Position numbers and translations under genes: made by a program. Shown one piece after another: positions 10,232-26,600 of a stretch of DNA of 59,036 nt. A model generated the notes under the pieces. The model made no database searches. It was not told where the DNA came from and was given only the letters and a program-made list of their open reading frames with translations. This stretch comes from Hydnum rufescens UP504 (Eukaryota > Basidiomycota > Agaricomycetes > Cantharellales > Hydnaceae): NCBI GenBank assembly GCA_014904985.1, contig MU129129.1, positions 7,609-66,644 of the forward strand, read 5' to 3'. Every line of letters starts with the position of its first letter. Positions within the stretch are counted from its first letter, which is position 1.

Positions 10232-11293
10232 TCAAAATTCATGGTTAAGGGTGGACTCGGGGGCACCGACCAGACTAGATTCATTGATTTCCGATCCACC
10301 ACGTCTCCCAACAGGATCTTCCGGCCCATCTAATGTGCCGTGCTTTGAGGAGTTACTCTTCTTCTTCTTCTTCTTGTTGATACCAACTCCCATGACGTCT
10401 TCGGTTCGCGCGAAACGGTCCTTCTTCCCTGACGATTTCTTCAAATACCGGCTCGACGGTGTAGCTTCTTTAGCGGGGTCGGAATCCGCAGGAATAACGC
10501 CATCGGCCAACAGCGCTGCTCGTGCCGGAATCCCGACTAACGATACTTCCCTCTCTCGTCCCTCTACCCTCGGGGTAATAGCCTTCGTCGTCGGGTTTCC
10601 AGAGCTGCTGTGCCTTGGAAGGGGCGCCATCGGCACCATCGGGAGGTGCGAACTGGATCGGGAATCTGGCCTGGTTCTACCTCCTGTCTCTCATAGTCAC
10701 CTGCTGCATTCCGCCCATTGTACCTGGAGGCCCACTCGGAACGTTTCTTGTTCCTTTCTATCTTAGTAGTGTCGACGAGGCCGTAGCGGATCGCCCATTT
10801 CGGCGTGCGTGCATGGGTCTTGTTGTTTCGAATGGTCTGTTTATAAAATCCAGATAGTCAGGCACATGGAAGCCGATTTGATCCTCGGAGCTGGGGACAA
10901 CCTGTATGTAGAAGTTGTGCACATGGCCTAACGCATGGCTATGGTTAAAATGAGAGAGACTACATAGGGATCAAGGCCAGACCTGGTATATAGCCAGCGA
11001 GTGTGAGAGGAATATTAATCCAAAAATCACGACCAACGCCAAATCTGGCGGCAACAGCTGTGGCCGAGCATGATCAGGGGCTTCTCCAGTAGGACAAGCC
11101 TAGACGAAAGACAGACCAAGGGGAGGGATAAGGGTGCTTAGGACGGCAATGATACTAAACCACCCCCAAGCTTTCTTTTGCTACAAATCGACGACAGTAT
11201 CAGTGTCAGAATTGAGATTCAGTCGCTCTGTCCACCGACCTTGACGAAAGTAGTATCAACCCCAGCGGCGAGAGCTGTTCGACGGGGTGCCAT
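10232..11293 (-). CDS. Pmp3/Sna3-like membrane proteolipid
   Basis: A UPF0057 (Pmp3/RCI2/Sna) family protein: a small two-helix membrane proteolipid with a long polar tail, as in yeast Sna3. The ATG at 11293 begins MAPRRTALAAGV. An intron (donor GTCGGT) leads to QKKAWGWFSIIAVL, whose IPPLGL is the first helix motif. Another intron leads to the signature GVGRDFWINIPLTLAGYIPG, and a third to FYIQ and RNNKTHARTPKWAIRYGLVD. The tail is charged, with six consecutive Lys codons near 10370, and open frames reach the stop at 10232. The tail runs across at least two frames around 10640-10700, so an indel or an unrecognised intron lies there. Family members act in membrane potential or vacuolar sorting; the role here is inferred. 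It diverges from the UPF0658 gene across 109 bp. Confidence 0.72.
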
Positions 11294-11402
11294 TAGCCCA
11301 GATTTCTCTAGATATGATTCTAATGAATGCTGCGGTCTTTCATGGAGCTGTGCGGACACAGCCGAAAAAGCAATTAACTCCTAACCGCTCACACCTGTCG
11401 TG
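11294..11402. promoter_or_regulatory. Compact bidirectional promoter
   Basis: Only 109 bp separate the ATG of the proteolipid gene (minus, 11293) from the proposed ATG of the UPF0658 gene (plus, 11403). Both encode membrane proteins, so shared control is plausible. I see no clear TATA box. Confidence 0.45.
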
Positions 11403-13471
11403 ATGCCTGACCTCACCCCTCTGTTGGGTAAGCCAGCAGCCTTGTCGTTTCTCCTCTAATTCTGATATTTCAGCCTCCCTTTCAGGAACTCGTGCCCGTG
11501 AGTACATGTAAAAGGTGGCTCGGCCTGCGTTAACCATTTTGTACTCAGAGCGAGGCTTCCTCGGAACTGGTGCGTAATGCTGACCCTCTGGCCAACCACA
11601 CGGGTTCTCACCGAGGATCCTGTTCTACAGTCGTGCTGCAAGGTATTGTGGTACTGACGATGACTGGGATCTCGTTTGGAAAGGTAGCAGCGCATGTTAA
11701 CACCGGTAGTAATCGCTTGGTGAGTGTATGCCTTCGGTCTGGGCCCTCGTCAATCTAACATAGTTCTTGACAGTTCCGAACATTGCCATGTTATTTTGCT
11801 CTGTTTATCCTCGCCCGTATGTGTGCGATCAAGCGTCTCCTTTTCCCTATCACCTAACTAACGTTCGAAATCGCTCTACTAGAGCTCTTTCATATCATTC
11901 TTACCTTCGACGCCGTGCGTCTCCGTGCACTCTTCTTACCCTGGCACCATTGTGTATATTGATGAACCTTGTTCCTAGCTTAATCTTCGCAACATCATCC
12001 AGGTGGTTGGGCTCCTTATTTTCCAAGCGTGTCTGACCATCTATGGAGGCATTCAAATCCAAGAGGTGCTTACCGTCTTCGCATCATTCGGGTACCATGT
12101 TGCTCATACACGAGGCCTCTGTCCAGACCCGCACAGCATTAGTTCAGACACCTGGCGCAGATTGTGCGACGAACTATGTTGTTAGTGTCATTCTCTCAAG
12201 AATTCTCCGCAGGACCTGATTGTCCGATGATTCTGATCACGATTAGACCTGTTCTGGCCCAGGTTCACTCTGGGCTGCGATTGAACCATTCCAAATCGTC
12301 GTTCCCATTATTTGCGGGCGTATGTCTCCTTTCAAATAACTGTTTCAGTCTGAAGGGTAGACTCTAATGATCCATTGATCTGATGGATGACAGTGGCGTT
12401 GGGTGTCATGATATATTTTACCTGGAAGCTTTATCAGGAATTTGGATGGGCTGTTTTCCGCATGGTTGGCGCAGATCCCGAACTGAAAGGTATGACGGTC
12501 GCCTGTGCCCATCATCGAATATTTTGATGACAATGGGGTTCATAGACATGTTCCGATACTATCAGATCATGATCGTGCTACTCAAAGTGAGTCTCCTCGA
12601 TCTGCTAAACACCATACCTCCTAACCCCCCACATCATAATCCAGTTTGATTATTTCGCGTTCACTGGTCTGACGATGCAGGTATGCTTTCGGTGAACTCG
12701 TGGATCCATAGAAGGTCCACTAGCTTTAGAAGATCTCCTTACCCGTGATCTGCCATTCTAGCTCCTCATTCTTGTGCTAGCAGACCGCTCAGCACAGTTC
12801 GCCCTAACAATCGCCGCCATTCCCATCGTTCTCATTTTACTTACTGCCTGTGGATATGCCGTTGGGCAAGAAATTAAATGGTGTGTTTGATTCTGTATAC
12901 AATCGCTTCGTTCCGTTCCCGCTACCCCATGCTGATGTTTCATCTACAATGATCCATCAATAGGCTGATGCAGATATCTCTCACACTTATGTTGGCATCT
13001 GAAGCTTACTTCATCTACAAATTCTCTCGTCTCTTTGCATCCGGCTCGCGGCACCAGTATGATTCTACGCGCAAGTCTCTCGGAGTATTCAGTAAGTCCT
13101 AATATATCCGCCCCTTCGCCATTGCTGCATCCTGTTCCCTACGTTCTAACTCATCCTTCATCTTTAGTCGTAGCTTCATTCTTCTTGTTACTGGCGACAT
13201 TCTGCGTCGGCATCAAGTGTTACCTTGATTTCGATAAGGGCCTGAAATCCAGCAAGATCAGAGGTACGCCAATCTACCCCCGTATCCTCCCATCTCCCAT
13301 CATATTTAGCACATAGCACTCTTAGAACCTAATTCACTACCACGATGGCGGCGTGATGCCATGCGTGAAAGCAAGTCAGCCCACCCGATGTCCCCCGGTC
13401 CCTCGCCGGACGTGAGAGCGACATATTACACGGCTGGTGAACCCCTCCGGGAGCGGATATCCATCGAATGA
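11403..13471 (+). CDS. UPF0658 Golgi membrane protein
   Basis: A multi-pass membrane protein of the fungal UPF0658 Golgi family; molecular function unknown. Proposed exons: 11403-11427 (ATG, MPDLTPLL), 11474-11497, 11549-11569, 11631-11719 (VVLQGIVVLTMTG, first helix), 11774-11816 (YFALFILA), 11883-11914, then from 11979 (LRNIIQVVGLLIFQACL). Later exons carry WAAIEPFQIVVPI, VALGVMIYFTWKLYQEFGW, FDYFAFTGLTMQ, ADRSAQFALTIAAIPIVLI, MLASEAYFIYKFSRLF, and FLLLATFCVGIKCYLDFDKG, which matches the family's conserved C-terminal helix. The last exon ends at a TGA at 13469-13471 after PLRERISIE. The short first three exons join in frame with clean GT-AG borders, which supports this start. The exon around 12070-12200 is not resolved. 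Confidence 0.75.
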
Positions 13472-13724
13472 TCTCTTTTTTATCTTATTTTCTTATTGTT
13501 GACCCTCACTTGGGTCGCTTGGTCAAGCCCTTGAATGTCTCATTCGTTTTTCTCATGCTGAGCGTTTCTCCAGTCAACTGTTCCCTGCGAGGTGTTGTAT
13601 ACCGTGCGGGATTCGCGGCTTACTCTGATAGAACGGACGGTGGACTATATTCCCATTGAACGCTGTACCATAATATCCCATCATACATGCAATATGTACC
13701 CATCCGTAAAGTGGTAAAGTGTCG

Positions 13725-16700
13725 CTATATATATCGAATTGCGTCAATGCCCAAACTTCTCCGGACCTGCAAGATGGCGGCGAGCTCCTTGATCGACTCC
13801 TCCAGAATGACCACGTTATCCAACAGTTGCGAAAGGGAGACGCGTGCGGCTGCCTTGAGGTCCAAGCCGGCATTAGTGCGCCGTCCATCGTCTGAAGACA
13901 TGTCTACGGAGCCTCGTCGTGCAGGGGCTGAAAACACGTCTCCCTCTTCTTCCCCGAAGCCCAACCCATAGCCATCCCGGCCTTTGGAGTAGGCGACCAC
14001 GGTCCGGACGTTGGCGCAGGGGCGACATAAGGCTGCACTTCGATGGCGCCCGTCTGGGTATAATGCGGTGTGAACGGGCTGGCGGGGAATACCTTGGGTC
14101 GTCCACCCGGCGTCGGCGGCACGTTTGCTTTCGTGTTAGGTGTGACGGGCGCGACTGCCTTTTTGGCGGACTTGGTAGGCGTGAAGTAGGCTGTAACGCT
14201 CGCAATTGTGCTCTTGGCTTTGAGTACTGGAGTGGATGGTGGGACCTTGGCGGGTGTATTGGGTGGGGCTGATGGGGGTGGTCGAGGACTCCGCACGGGC
14301 GCCGGATTCGTGGACGCCAAGGCCCACGAGCGGCAGCTGCATCAGCTGCAAGCTCAAAGTGCAGATTGAGTGCATCATTAATATTCTCCTTGAAGAGCAA
14401 GCCTTGTCTTCGCTCTTCCAAAAACCGATCGAAGTCCTCGACTGACCCGCGGTACCGGTCGAGCTGCGAGACCAGGCCGGAGATAACCACGTACAGCACT
14501 GGCATCGCTCGTGAATCGTTCCGCCGTCTTCGGGAAACAGGCTTGACCCCGGATCTTAACAATTCATCAATTTTGAAATCGATAGACCTGTCATCGCCAT
14601 CACTGTCGTCGTCTTCCATAGGACTTTCTTCAGGCCAGTCCACTTCGTCCCCGGGAATAGCGACCATAGTTAACCACCCAGAGATGGAACGATGAGGACA
14701 AGCTGATATGGCAGATAGTACACCAGTGAGAGCCACGTTGTGTTCGGGAGTGTGGGAAAAAAATAATCGGAGGGACTGGAGGAGGGTGGACAAAAGAGGA
14801 TCAGTGGGTAATAGACGATGTTGCGGCATAGAGAGTATGCTGTCATTGTCTTCCACGAAGCACGACTGGTCTTGAATCAGCATGATCGCGTCACGAATAT
14901 AATTGTCGTATCCAGTACTAAACGGATTGTCGTCGTTAGCACCATGAGAGGGCACTATTCGCGACACTAAATTCAGGTAAAGATCCACTTCGCGTGCATG
15001 ATCGTCCAAAGTCGTTTCGGGTTGAGCAAATAAATCAGGAGGGGGTATCTGAGGCGGTAATGCGTGCTCCTTGGCTCCAGGATAGACGAAGTCTTCTTCG
15101 TCATCCAAGACGGGAGAATGGGACCGTGGGGCAGGAATATGCGGTCGGTACAATAGTCGGGGGGCGGGAAAACTGGTTGCTTGAGGATCTCGAGCAACGG
15201 TGAGGAGACCATCAATGGTGAGATGGCAGTGGTCAGTGAAGATGGATCGAAGTAGACGAAGGGCAGCGGTTGCAGAGGGTTGGGTCTGCGATCGCAAGTT
15301 GGAGATTATAAGATCCTTGAGGGTGAATCGACCCAAGGAATTAAAGTAGTCCGGTTCACTGTTCTTCGCCGCTTCGTATTCCAATAAAATCATCGCGCTG
15401 CTCTTGCGTCTGACCTTCTTCACCCTTTTCATTTTTCTGCCGTCCAGCAAACGCTCTGGAATCTTGTGTTGAGGTCGAGGATGCTGAGGGTCATCTTCTT
15501 CGCTCATGAGGAAGGTGACAATGAGGTCGGCTATACTTGGTTCTGATACCGTATGAAGCATCTCATCAATGTATGTCATGACTGCTACCGCGCTTCCATC
15601 CACTTCAGAACATTCCAGAATGGATGGATATAACACATTTTGGAGGAACGTCGTTCGGAATGTGTCAAGGATCCCCTGAGTAATGGCGATGCCTACCAGA
15701 GCCGAAGGTGGGAATGGTTTTTGCAGCCCATCATCGCTCGCGCATATCCGGAGAAGAAGATCCTGCAGGAACTCGAGGAGCTTGAGGAAATGCTCCAGAT
15801 GAGCCCGGAAGTCGATATCAGTGGAAAAGACCAAGCCCACGCGTTGAGCGCTCTCGGCATCTTTCGCATCATGCTCCGCTCTCTCTTCTTCCGTCAGTCC
15901 GCCGAGAGCCATGCCACCTGATTGCTCGCTGATCTTGCGCCGGACTTCGAGCTTGGTTGGCAGTGCCGAATATACAGCTCCGAGTCCGGCACACAGGACC
16001 TCTGAGAAATCTCCATCGAGGATGTACTCCGCAAGTGCAAGAGCGGCTTCTCCCACTGGATCACTTGAGGATGACGGATCAGAAGTCGCATGGTCGGATG
16101 ACTCGCCAGCTGTCATTGCCACATCAACGAGGGATAAAATTCCCCCCCGCCCTAGATCTCCAATTTTTCCTTCGCGGTGTACGAACCGAAGGAGATAATT
16201 GAATATAAGAAATTCATACTCTGGTTTTCGAACGGCCCCGGAGGGCGCTGATGTGATGGTAGAAGTGGAGGAAGGAGTGGGCGATGGGATACGAGGGACG
16301 GATACCTCTCCCACCGGTGGTGCCTTTATTTCCTCCTCGTCTTCATCATCGTCCAGTATTGTAGACAGAGGAATTGTAGGATACCAGTTTTTGTCATGGA
16401 GAAATATTAATAGTAAATCAGGATAAGAACGTATACGAGTGCAAAGTGTGCAAAGAAGGTCCACCACTATAACCATTACCTCATGTCAGAATCCATATTG
16501 GAAGGAAACAAATAAAAATCAAAACGAAAAGCAATCAAAGTCGCTCACGTTCGAACTCATAGTCTGATGGTTCTGCAGGAACGGAAGCACTTGCAGCACC
16601 CATGGGCCTCCTTCCATCGACGGGCTCCTCAATTTCGTCTCCAACGCAGGTGCGCAACAATCGAATCACGGCGCGATGAACGGCGGAGTGCACCAAGAAT

Positions 16701-17278
16701 TGCTCGTCTAGAGCGGTCACGAGTTTAATTATCATACGAAGGACTTCGGCTTGGACCCCAAAGGGCCTGTCATTTTCGCTGAAACGAACGAGGGTTCCAA
16801 GGACATCTAAGTAGGGGCAAATGGCCTCTCATTAGACCGCGTACATGGGAGGTAGGCGCAACACAGAATACAAACGCACCGTTTTTCAATAGATACTCCA
16901 GACACACTCCAGTGGTGCTGTAATAGATACAAACGAGTCAATAAATATCAGTATTTATATCAACAATAAAATACATCACATACTCTTCTTCAAGCGACGA
17001 TGCCTCACGAACCAAATGACTCACCATAGATTGAAGGTGTTCCACAACGTTCGTAGAAGATATGCCGCGCGCCAGTTGCCGTTCATCGGGATATAATAGG
17101 GTATTCTGCACGGGTCGAGGAGAAGATCCAAAGATGAATTGACTGTGGCGAGACTGCGACACATAACTATTTATGCTACCTTGACTGCCCACCAAGATCT
17201 GTCAAACTCGGCGACAGGATCCACCACGCGACTCTGAGAGAGATTTGACGGCCTGAGGAACTGCGCGAAGTAGGACAT
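13725..17278 (-). CDS. FHIP/RAI16-like protein
   Basis: A protein of the FHIP family (RAI16-like domain). In animals these join FTS and Hook to link dynein to early endosomes. The start at 17278 reads MSYFAQFLRPSNLSQS; the next exons give SLEE, then TTGVCLEYLLKN, then LRMIIKLVTALDEQF. A long exon to about 13960 carries the helical body, including PEYEFLIFNYLLRFVHREGK, LLEFLQDLLLRIC, and GRFTLKDLIISNLRSQ. The C-terminal region is Pro/Thr-rich and ends LDNVVILEESIKELAAILQ. The frame shifts near 14317 (a GG on the coding strand) and near 13976 (a GGG). One extra G at each restores a continuous protein. The splice phase near 16490-16550 is unclear. Length is about 1,000 residues. Confidence 0.8.
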
Positions 17279-17738
17279 GGGTGGTCGTCAAACAAGCCCC
17301 AATACAGATCCCTGACGATTACGTAAGTATCTTCGCGGATCCCGGAAAAGGCCGAAGTCCAGACTGCAGTTGGCTGATTCGGCTAGGGATTTTCTCCAGA
17401 CTTCTTACGAGTTCTATGTTGAGAGTTGAGGCTCTAAACTCTAAGGATGGAAATTACGGGTATGGACAGTTTCACACCTACATAAATTCTCAAAACAATT
17501 TAGGGTGGCTGATTTCAACCTATTGTTCTGTCGTAAAGATCAGGCGATTCGTTTGGCCATGGGACCTTAGCCACAGTTGGACAGTAATATTAATGCCTAA
17601 GACAATTAGTGAAATCGATCAGGTCTTTCTCGAAAAACTAAAGCAATCCTGCAATATTGTTTCGCTTGTATTGCACAATATAAAATCCATTACTGAAAAA
17701 GAAACATCCCTGACCTCATCCCCGACGAGGCTCCACCA
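17279..17738. other. Intergenic spacer
   Basis: Lies between the YME1 stop and the FHIP start, both on the minus strand. The 160-codon plus-strand frame at 17281-17763 starts at GTG, runs over the YME1 end and shows no family features. No gene is supported. Confidence 0.5.
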
Positions 17739-21450
<3,712 letters not shown>

Positions 21451-22040
21451 AACTGTCTTCTCTAGGCAAGGAAAGCCCAAAAATTAAGATCGGGCGGTCA
21501 GCAAGATGGGAAAGATTTTGGCTCCAAGTCACGTGGGGCCCCTTCGGCACTCACCGTTCCCTGTACCTGCCCCTCTGCTCACTTAATCTACGCTTTGAGA
21601 ATGATATATGGGAGGCCACACTATACTTCCACTCCATTTCTCCTCACGTTGTCCGCCGTTACTGTTAATCGCAACTATCTCCATCGTTTTAGCTACTGCG
21701 TTCAGAGATTCTTTAGTGTAACATATTTTGGGGTCATGATGGATCTACTAGTCGCCGGGGTCTCAGCCACGACATATTCACAGTCCATTCATCGCACAGT
21801 ACGGGCGGAACTGGCTACTCTCCTTCAGGTGACAGTTAAACTTAGCTCAACTGGATTATCTTCCATGCCGGGGGCGGTCCACGTCCTGGGCTAGAGCCTG
21901 CACCACAGACCAATTTAAAGGTTTCAGAGGGGCCCGGTGAAACCGTGCTCATTTCATCGTTCTGGGTCTCTAACAGTAACATCGGATACGCTGTCCCTCC
22001 TGTGGAAGGAATTCGAACTGGTCACGAGTCTACGTTGATC
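21451..22040. other. YME1 upstream region
   Basis: Gap between the divergent YME1 gene and the first recognisable part of the carbamoyl-phosphate synthase fragment. An open frame at 21595-21894 has no family features. This stretch should hold the YME1 promoter. Confidence 0.4.
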
Positions 22041-22977
22041 ATGCATGCGAACATCATGGGAGCGGCACCTGGCACTCCCTCCTTCCGTCCTTCCATTCCC
22101 CCGGTGGGCGGAATAACGAATGCAGTTCTCGTCCTGATTGATTGTTCCTTGTTTTATGGCACAGGTGTTGGTGCACAAGGAAAGAGTGTATCCGGCGAAT
22201 GTGTTTTCCAAACTGGTATGTTCGTAGATCTGGGGAGGTTGGCCACTATTTGACTATCTTTGACATGTAGGGATGGTGGGGCACTGCGAGTCTCTGACTG
22301 ATCCTTCGTACGGAGGCCAAATGTTAGTTTGACGTACCCTCTCATTGGAATTATGGTGTGCCAGCTCGCACTATCCAAGAACTCAACACCATCCCGACTT
22401 CGAATCCAGTCGCATCCACATTGCTGCTCTCATAGTGGCTTATTACTCGGATGAACTTACCTACTACCGCGCCGCGTCGTCGCTCGGTGCCTGGCCCAAA
22501 GAAAACGGTGTCTCAGCTATTTTTGGCGTCGATACGCGCTCCCTTACCCAGGAAATTCGCAAACAAGGCACAATCCTGGGCAAGGTCCTTGCAAAGCGGC
22601 AAGGATTGCCCTTCCGTTCGCAAAGTCTCGCTGCTGCTGTTGCGGGGTCTCAAAATGTTTCCCGGGCCCCATCTCCTTCTCGTGGTCTATGGAAGAGTAC
22701 TTCGATATTCCTTTCGGATCCGAATGCTGGAACTCTCGTTGAGGGCCTCTATCTCCGAACCCCGGGTGTACCCAATGGTTTCTTCGTCCCCTCGACTCCA
22801 TCCGTCCAGCAGACCGCTTCGAGTCCTATCGGTTGACGTCAGGGTGAAATACAATCAGATTCGTTGACTGTTCGCGGTGTGGGACTCAAGGTCGTTCCGT
22901 GGGATTATGATTTCCTTGCCCAAACCGAGGAGCCGTACGACGGTCTTTTTATTTCTAATGGTTGTGGTGACCCTTGA
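22041..22977 (+). pseudogene. Truncated carbamoyl-phosphate synthase 5' fragment
   Basis: Matches the N-terminal part of the glutamine-dependent carbamoyl-phosphate synthase small-chain/GATase region, first step of pyrimidine (URA2/CAD-type) or arginine synthesis. Seen: GKSVSGECVFQTG, an intron, MVGHCESLTDPSYGGQM, then [54 protein letters not shown], and [16 protein letters not shown]. Homology stops abruptly at GDP followed by TGA. The GATase active-site region and all later domains are missing. Keeping homology needs several frame changes (near 22328, 22349, 22393, 22717, 22845). A functional copy should exist elsewhere. The number of shifts and the truncation argue for a true relic. Confidence 0.8.
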
Positions 22978-23140
22978 CTATGCCGCCGAGGACGAAGCTT
23001 TATTTGACTTCCTGCGTGAAATCGTCTCTAATGCCCCCGACCCAACGAACGGTGGATCGACAGAGTCGCCAGCTGTAGAAAGAGCCCCAGCCAGAGGAAT
23101 GAATCCCATAGATGCATTGAAATGTAACAGCGTAATATAA
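22978..23140 (+). pseudogene. Possible NC2-alpha C-terminal remnant
   Basis: Directly after the carbamoyl-phosphate synthase break the same DNA encodes [20 protein letters not shown] and then PDPTNGG. This resembles the segment after the histone fold in the transcription repressor subunit NC2-alpha (Bur6/DRAP1). Only about 55 codons are present, with no histone fold upstream. It may be a fragment joined by rearrangement. The family call is weak. Confidence 0.3.
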
Positions 23141-23683
23141 TGTGAATCCCAGAGAGCGGAAAGGCGGCGAGTTAGGCAGGTTCTCAACCAGGCTCTAGAG
23201 CGTGGGTACATAGTAGACGAACTTCTGATCACATTTGTGGCCTGGATTTTCGGGGAAAGCTGATTAGGAGCACATTCGCTAGCCCCTCCTCTGAGTCGTC
23301 GAGCCTTTGGACTAAGAGGAATACAGCTTAATGACAATTTGGGGAGCCTTAATAATGACCTTGCAAGCTCGGCCAATAATCGTTCCATGGCCGCAGACCT
23401 GTCCTGAGATACCACGTAGCTAATTTCCACTTTAACATGAAGTATGACTCAGAACGGTCAAAGGTTTTTTTTCAGCTCCTCTTGGTTCTTCAGACTGTCG
23501 CCCGCTAGAAAGTCGCTCCTTTAACACAGAATAGGTTGGAGAGCGGGACTGGGCGGCGGGCTCGCGATGATTTCGTTGGCAAGACCTCGATCTATAATAG
23601 TGCCCAGACGTAGTATTAGACCCCTCCACCGAGTTGCATTAAAGGTAAAATCTTTGGACCCGATCAACCTCCCTTCTCCGATC
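23141..23683. other. Upstream region of ADE3
   Basis: No gene seen. This gap should hold the promoter of the C1-tetrahydrofolate synthase gene. A minus-strand open frame covering 22978-23430 is the shadow of the remnant above. Confidence 0.45.
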
Positions 23684-26600
23684 ATGTCGTCACTCGAGCC
23701 TAAATCTGCTACGCTCATAGATGGGGCTGATATCGCGAAGTATGTCGACTGGAATATCGCTTAATATTACAGATTGTCTTGATCTTACATTTCCCTTAGG
23801 ATCATTCGTGACGAGGTCGCGCAAATCATCGCGGCTAAGCGCGCCCAGTTCCCTCGGTTCCATCCTCATTTAGTCATCCTGCAAGCTGGAGCCCGTCCTG
23901 ATTCGTCTGTCTACGTCCGCATGAAGGCCAAGGCAGCCGCCGAGGCCGGTATCAAGTTCACCCATGTCCAACTTGACGCTGATGTGACGGTCGATCAAGT
24001 GATCGATGAAGTCACCAAGCTGAACCGTGATGATAGCGTGAGTGGGTTGCTTGTACAGCTTCCCCTTGGCGAGCACGTCGGTCCAGAGGACGAACGCAGG
24101 GTCACGGAGGCCGTTAGTCCTCAGAAAGACGTGGACGGGTTAGCATATCGTCTTCCTTTCCTCTATTTTATTGTTGATGGCGCTGGGACTGTGCATTGGG
24201 CTTAGATTCCACGCGTACAATATCGGGCATTTGTCGTCTCGCGCATCCAGTCCACTTTTCGCACCGTGTACCCCGGCGGGCTGTATCCGTCTCATTGAAT
24301 CGACTGGAGTACCCATCGCCGGCTCCCATGTGGTGGTTCTTGGGCGAAGTGATATTGTCGGGACTCCCGTAGCCGCTATGCTCAGGAAACGTGATGCAAC
24401 CGTGACTCAATGCCATAGTCGGACGAAGGGGTGCCCGAAATCGTATGTATTTCTCCTTCCCCTTAAAACACTTTACCGATCACGATCGCTTGTTTTGACT
24501 CTCAGATTCGCAACGCCGATATCGTGGTCTCTGCCATTGGCAAGGCCCACTTTGTCAAGGGGGAATGGATCAAGCCTGGAGCCATAGTCATTGATGTAGG
24601 GATGAATTATATTCCTGGTACGTATTATCCTACAGCAGGTTCTTCGCTTTATCATCAACCCTTCGGCGGTTATTTTTTTTTGGGACAAGATCCCACCAAG
24701 AAAACAGGTCAACGCCTTGTGGGCGACGTCGAGTTCGACACCGCCTCAAAAGTTGCGGGGTACATTACACCCGTCCCGGGAGGAGTGGGTCCCATGACTG
24801 TTGCACTGCTAATGCACAATACTCTCCAGAGTGCCGAAAGACTCTGGTCCCTAGTACGCGAGCGAAGCGTTGTCCCGCTCAAGTTGAATGTATTGGCCCA
24901 GGTTCCTAGGTTCGTTCTATAAAACTCGATATAATCCATTCTGGATTCTTAACGGGAATCGACCACTCGTCAGTGATATTAATATTGCCATGGCCCAAAC
25001 TCCCAAACGGATCGTAGATCTTGCTGTGGAGATTGGTTTGCGCCCCGATGAGCTCGAAAGTTACGGCAAGTACAAGGCCAAGGTTGAACTCAGTGTTCTC
25101 GACCGCCTTTCCCATCGCAAGGACGGTAAATACGTCATCGTTTCGGGGTATGTCCTATTGTCGTCAATTTATGGTTGGCCCATTAATTTGCATGCTAGTA
25201 TCACCCCCACTCCTCTCGGAGAAGGCAAGTCCACGACAACTATTGGACTTGCCCAAGCTATTGGGCGCACTTTGGTCGCCCCGCATTCGCTTGCGTACGC
25301 CAGCCCAGTCAAGGACCTACTTTCGGAATCAAGGGGGGTGCTGCTGGTGGGGGCTATAGTCAAGTTATCCCCATGGACGAGGTAGATTGTTTTTTGTTTA
25401 TCCAAATAGTGACTATACTGAAGCGTTTGGCTTCGGTAGTTTAACCTGCACCTAACTGGGGACATTCACGCTGTTACTGCAGCAAATAATCTTCTTGGTT
25501 TGGCTCAACGCTCCGAGTCGCCGCTTAGCGCCCACTAATGTATCACATCTTTCTCCCTCAGCTGCGGCTCTTGATGCACGAATGTTCCACGAAGCCACAA
25601 CCCCCAACAAGGTTTGTTTTTAGTTTGACTACTGTGACTGCTGCTTGAACGCCCGTTACTAGGCTCTGTACAGTCGTCTGGTCCCCGTGAAGAAGGGGGT
25701 TCGCAAATTTGCTCCGCTCATGCTTCAACGTCTGAAGAAGTTGGGTATCGACAAGACGAACCCAGATGACTTGACTCCCGAAGAGGCTAATCGCTTTTCG
25801 CGTCTCGACGTTGATCCCGAGACGATCACCTGGAACCGAGTGATTGATGTGAATGATCGACATCTGCGCAAGATCACGATTGGGCAGAACGACACAGAAC
25901 AGGGGCATACTCGGACCACCGGTTTCGATATTTCTGTGGCTAGTGAATGTATGGCTGTCCTTGCCCTTAGCAAGGACCTGGCAGATATGCGTGAGCGGTA
26001 AGAGTGCTTAAGATCCCTCAAGATCCTGAGTTATTCCTCACCATGATGGTCTATCAGCCTCGGGAATATGGTCGTTGCTTCGAGCAAATCTGGTGATGCT
26101 ATCACTGCTGATGATGTTGGTGTGGGGGGTGCTTTGACCGTGTTGATGAAGGATGCCATCAAACCGAATCTTATGCAGACCCTTGAGGTATCCCCCCGTT
26201 ATGGCTTCTTTTTCCTCCAGTGTGCTTCGTGTTGACGACACTCAATTCAGGGAACGCCTGTCTTTGTCCATGCCGGGCCCTTCGCGAACATTGCTCACGG
26301 AAACTCTTCAATCCTTGCGGACCGTGTGGCACTTAAATTGGCTGGGACAGAAGAAGGCGATGGTCCTGAGCGGCAGGGGTTCGTACTGACCGAAGGTGGA
26401 TTCGGTGCCGACATGGGTCTGGAGAAATTTTCGAACATCAAGTGTCGTGTGAGCGGGCTTGTTCCTGACGCAGCAGTTATCGTTGCTACGACTCGTGCCC
26501 TCAAGATGCATGGAGGAGGTCCGGAGGTCGTGCCCGGCAAGCCGTTACATGCCACCTATTTGAGTGAAGATCTTGTCACACTCAAAGAAGGTTGCAAGAA

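Noticed and set aside
10251..10766. 171-codon plus-strand frame opposite the proteolipid gene
   Set aside because: Shadow of the minus-strand Pmp3/Sna3-like exons, including the Lys run read as Phe/Leu.
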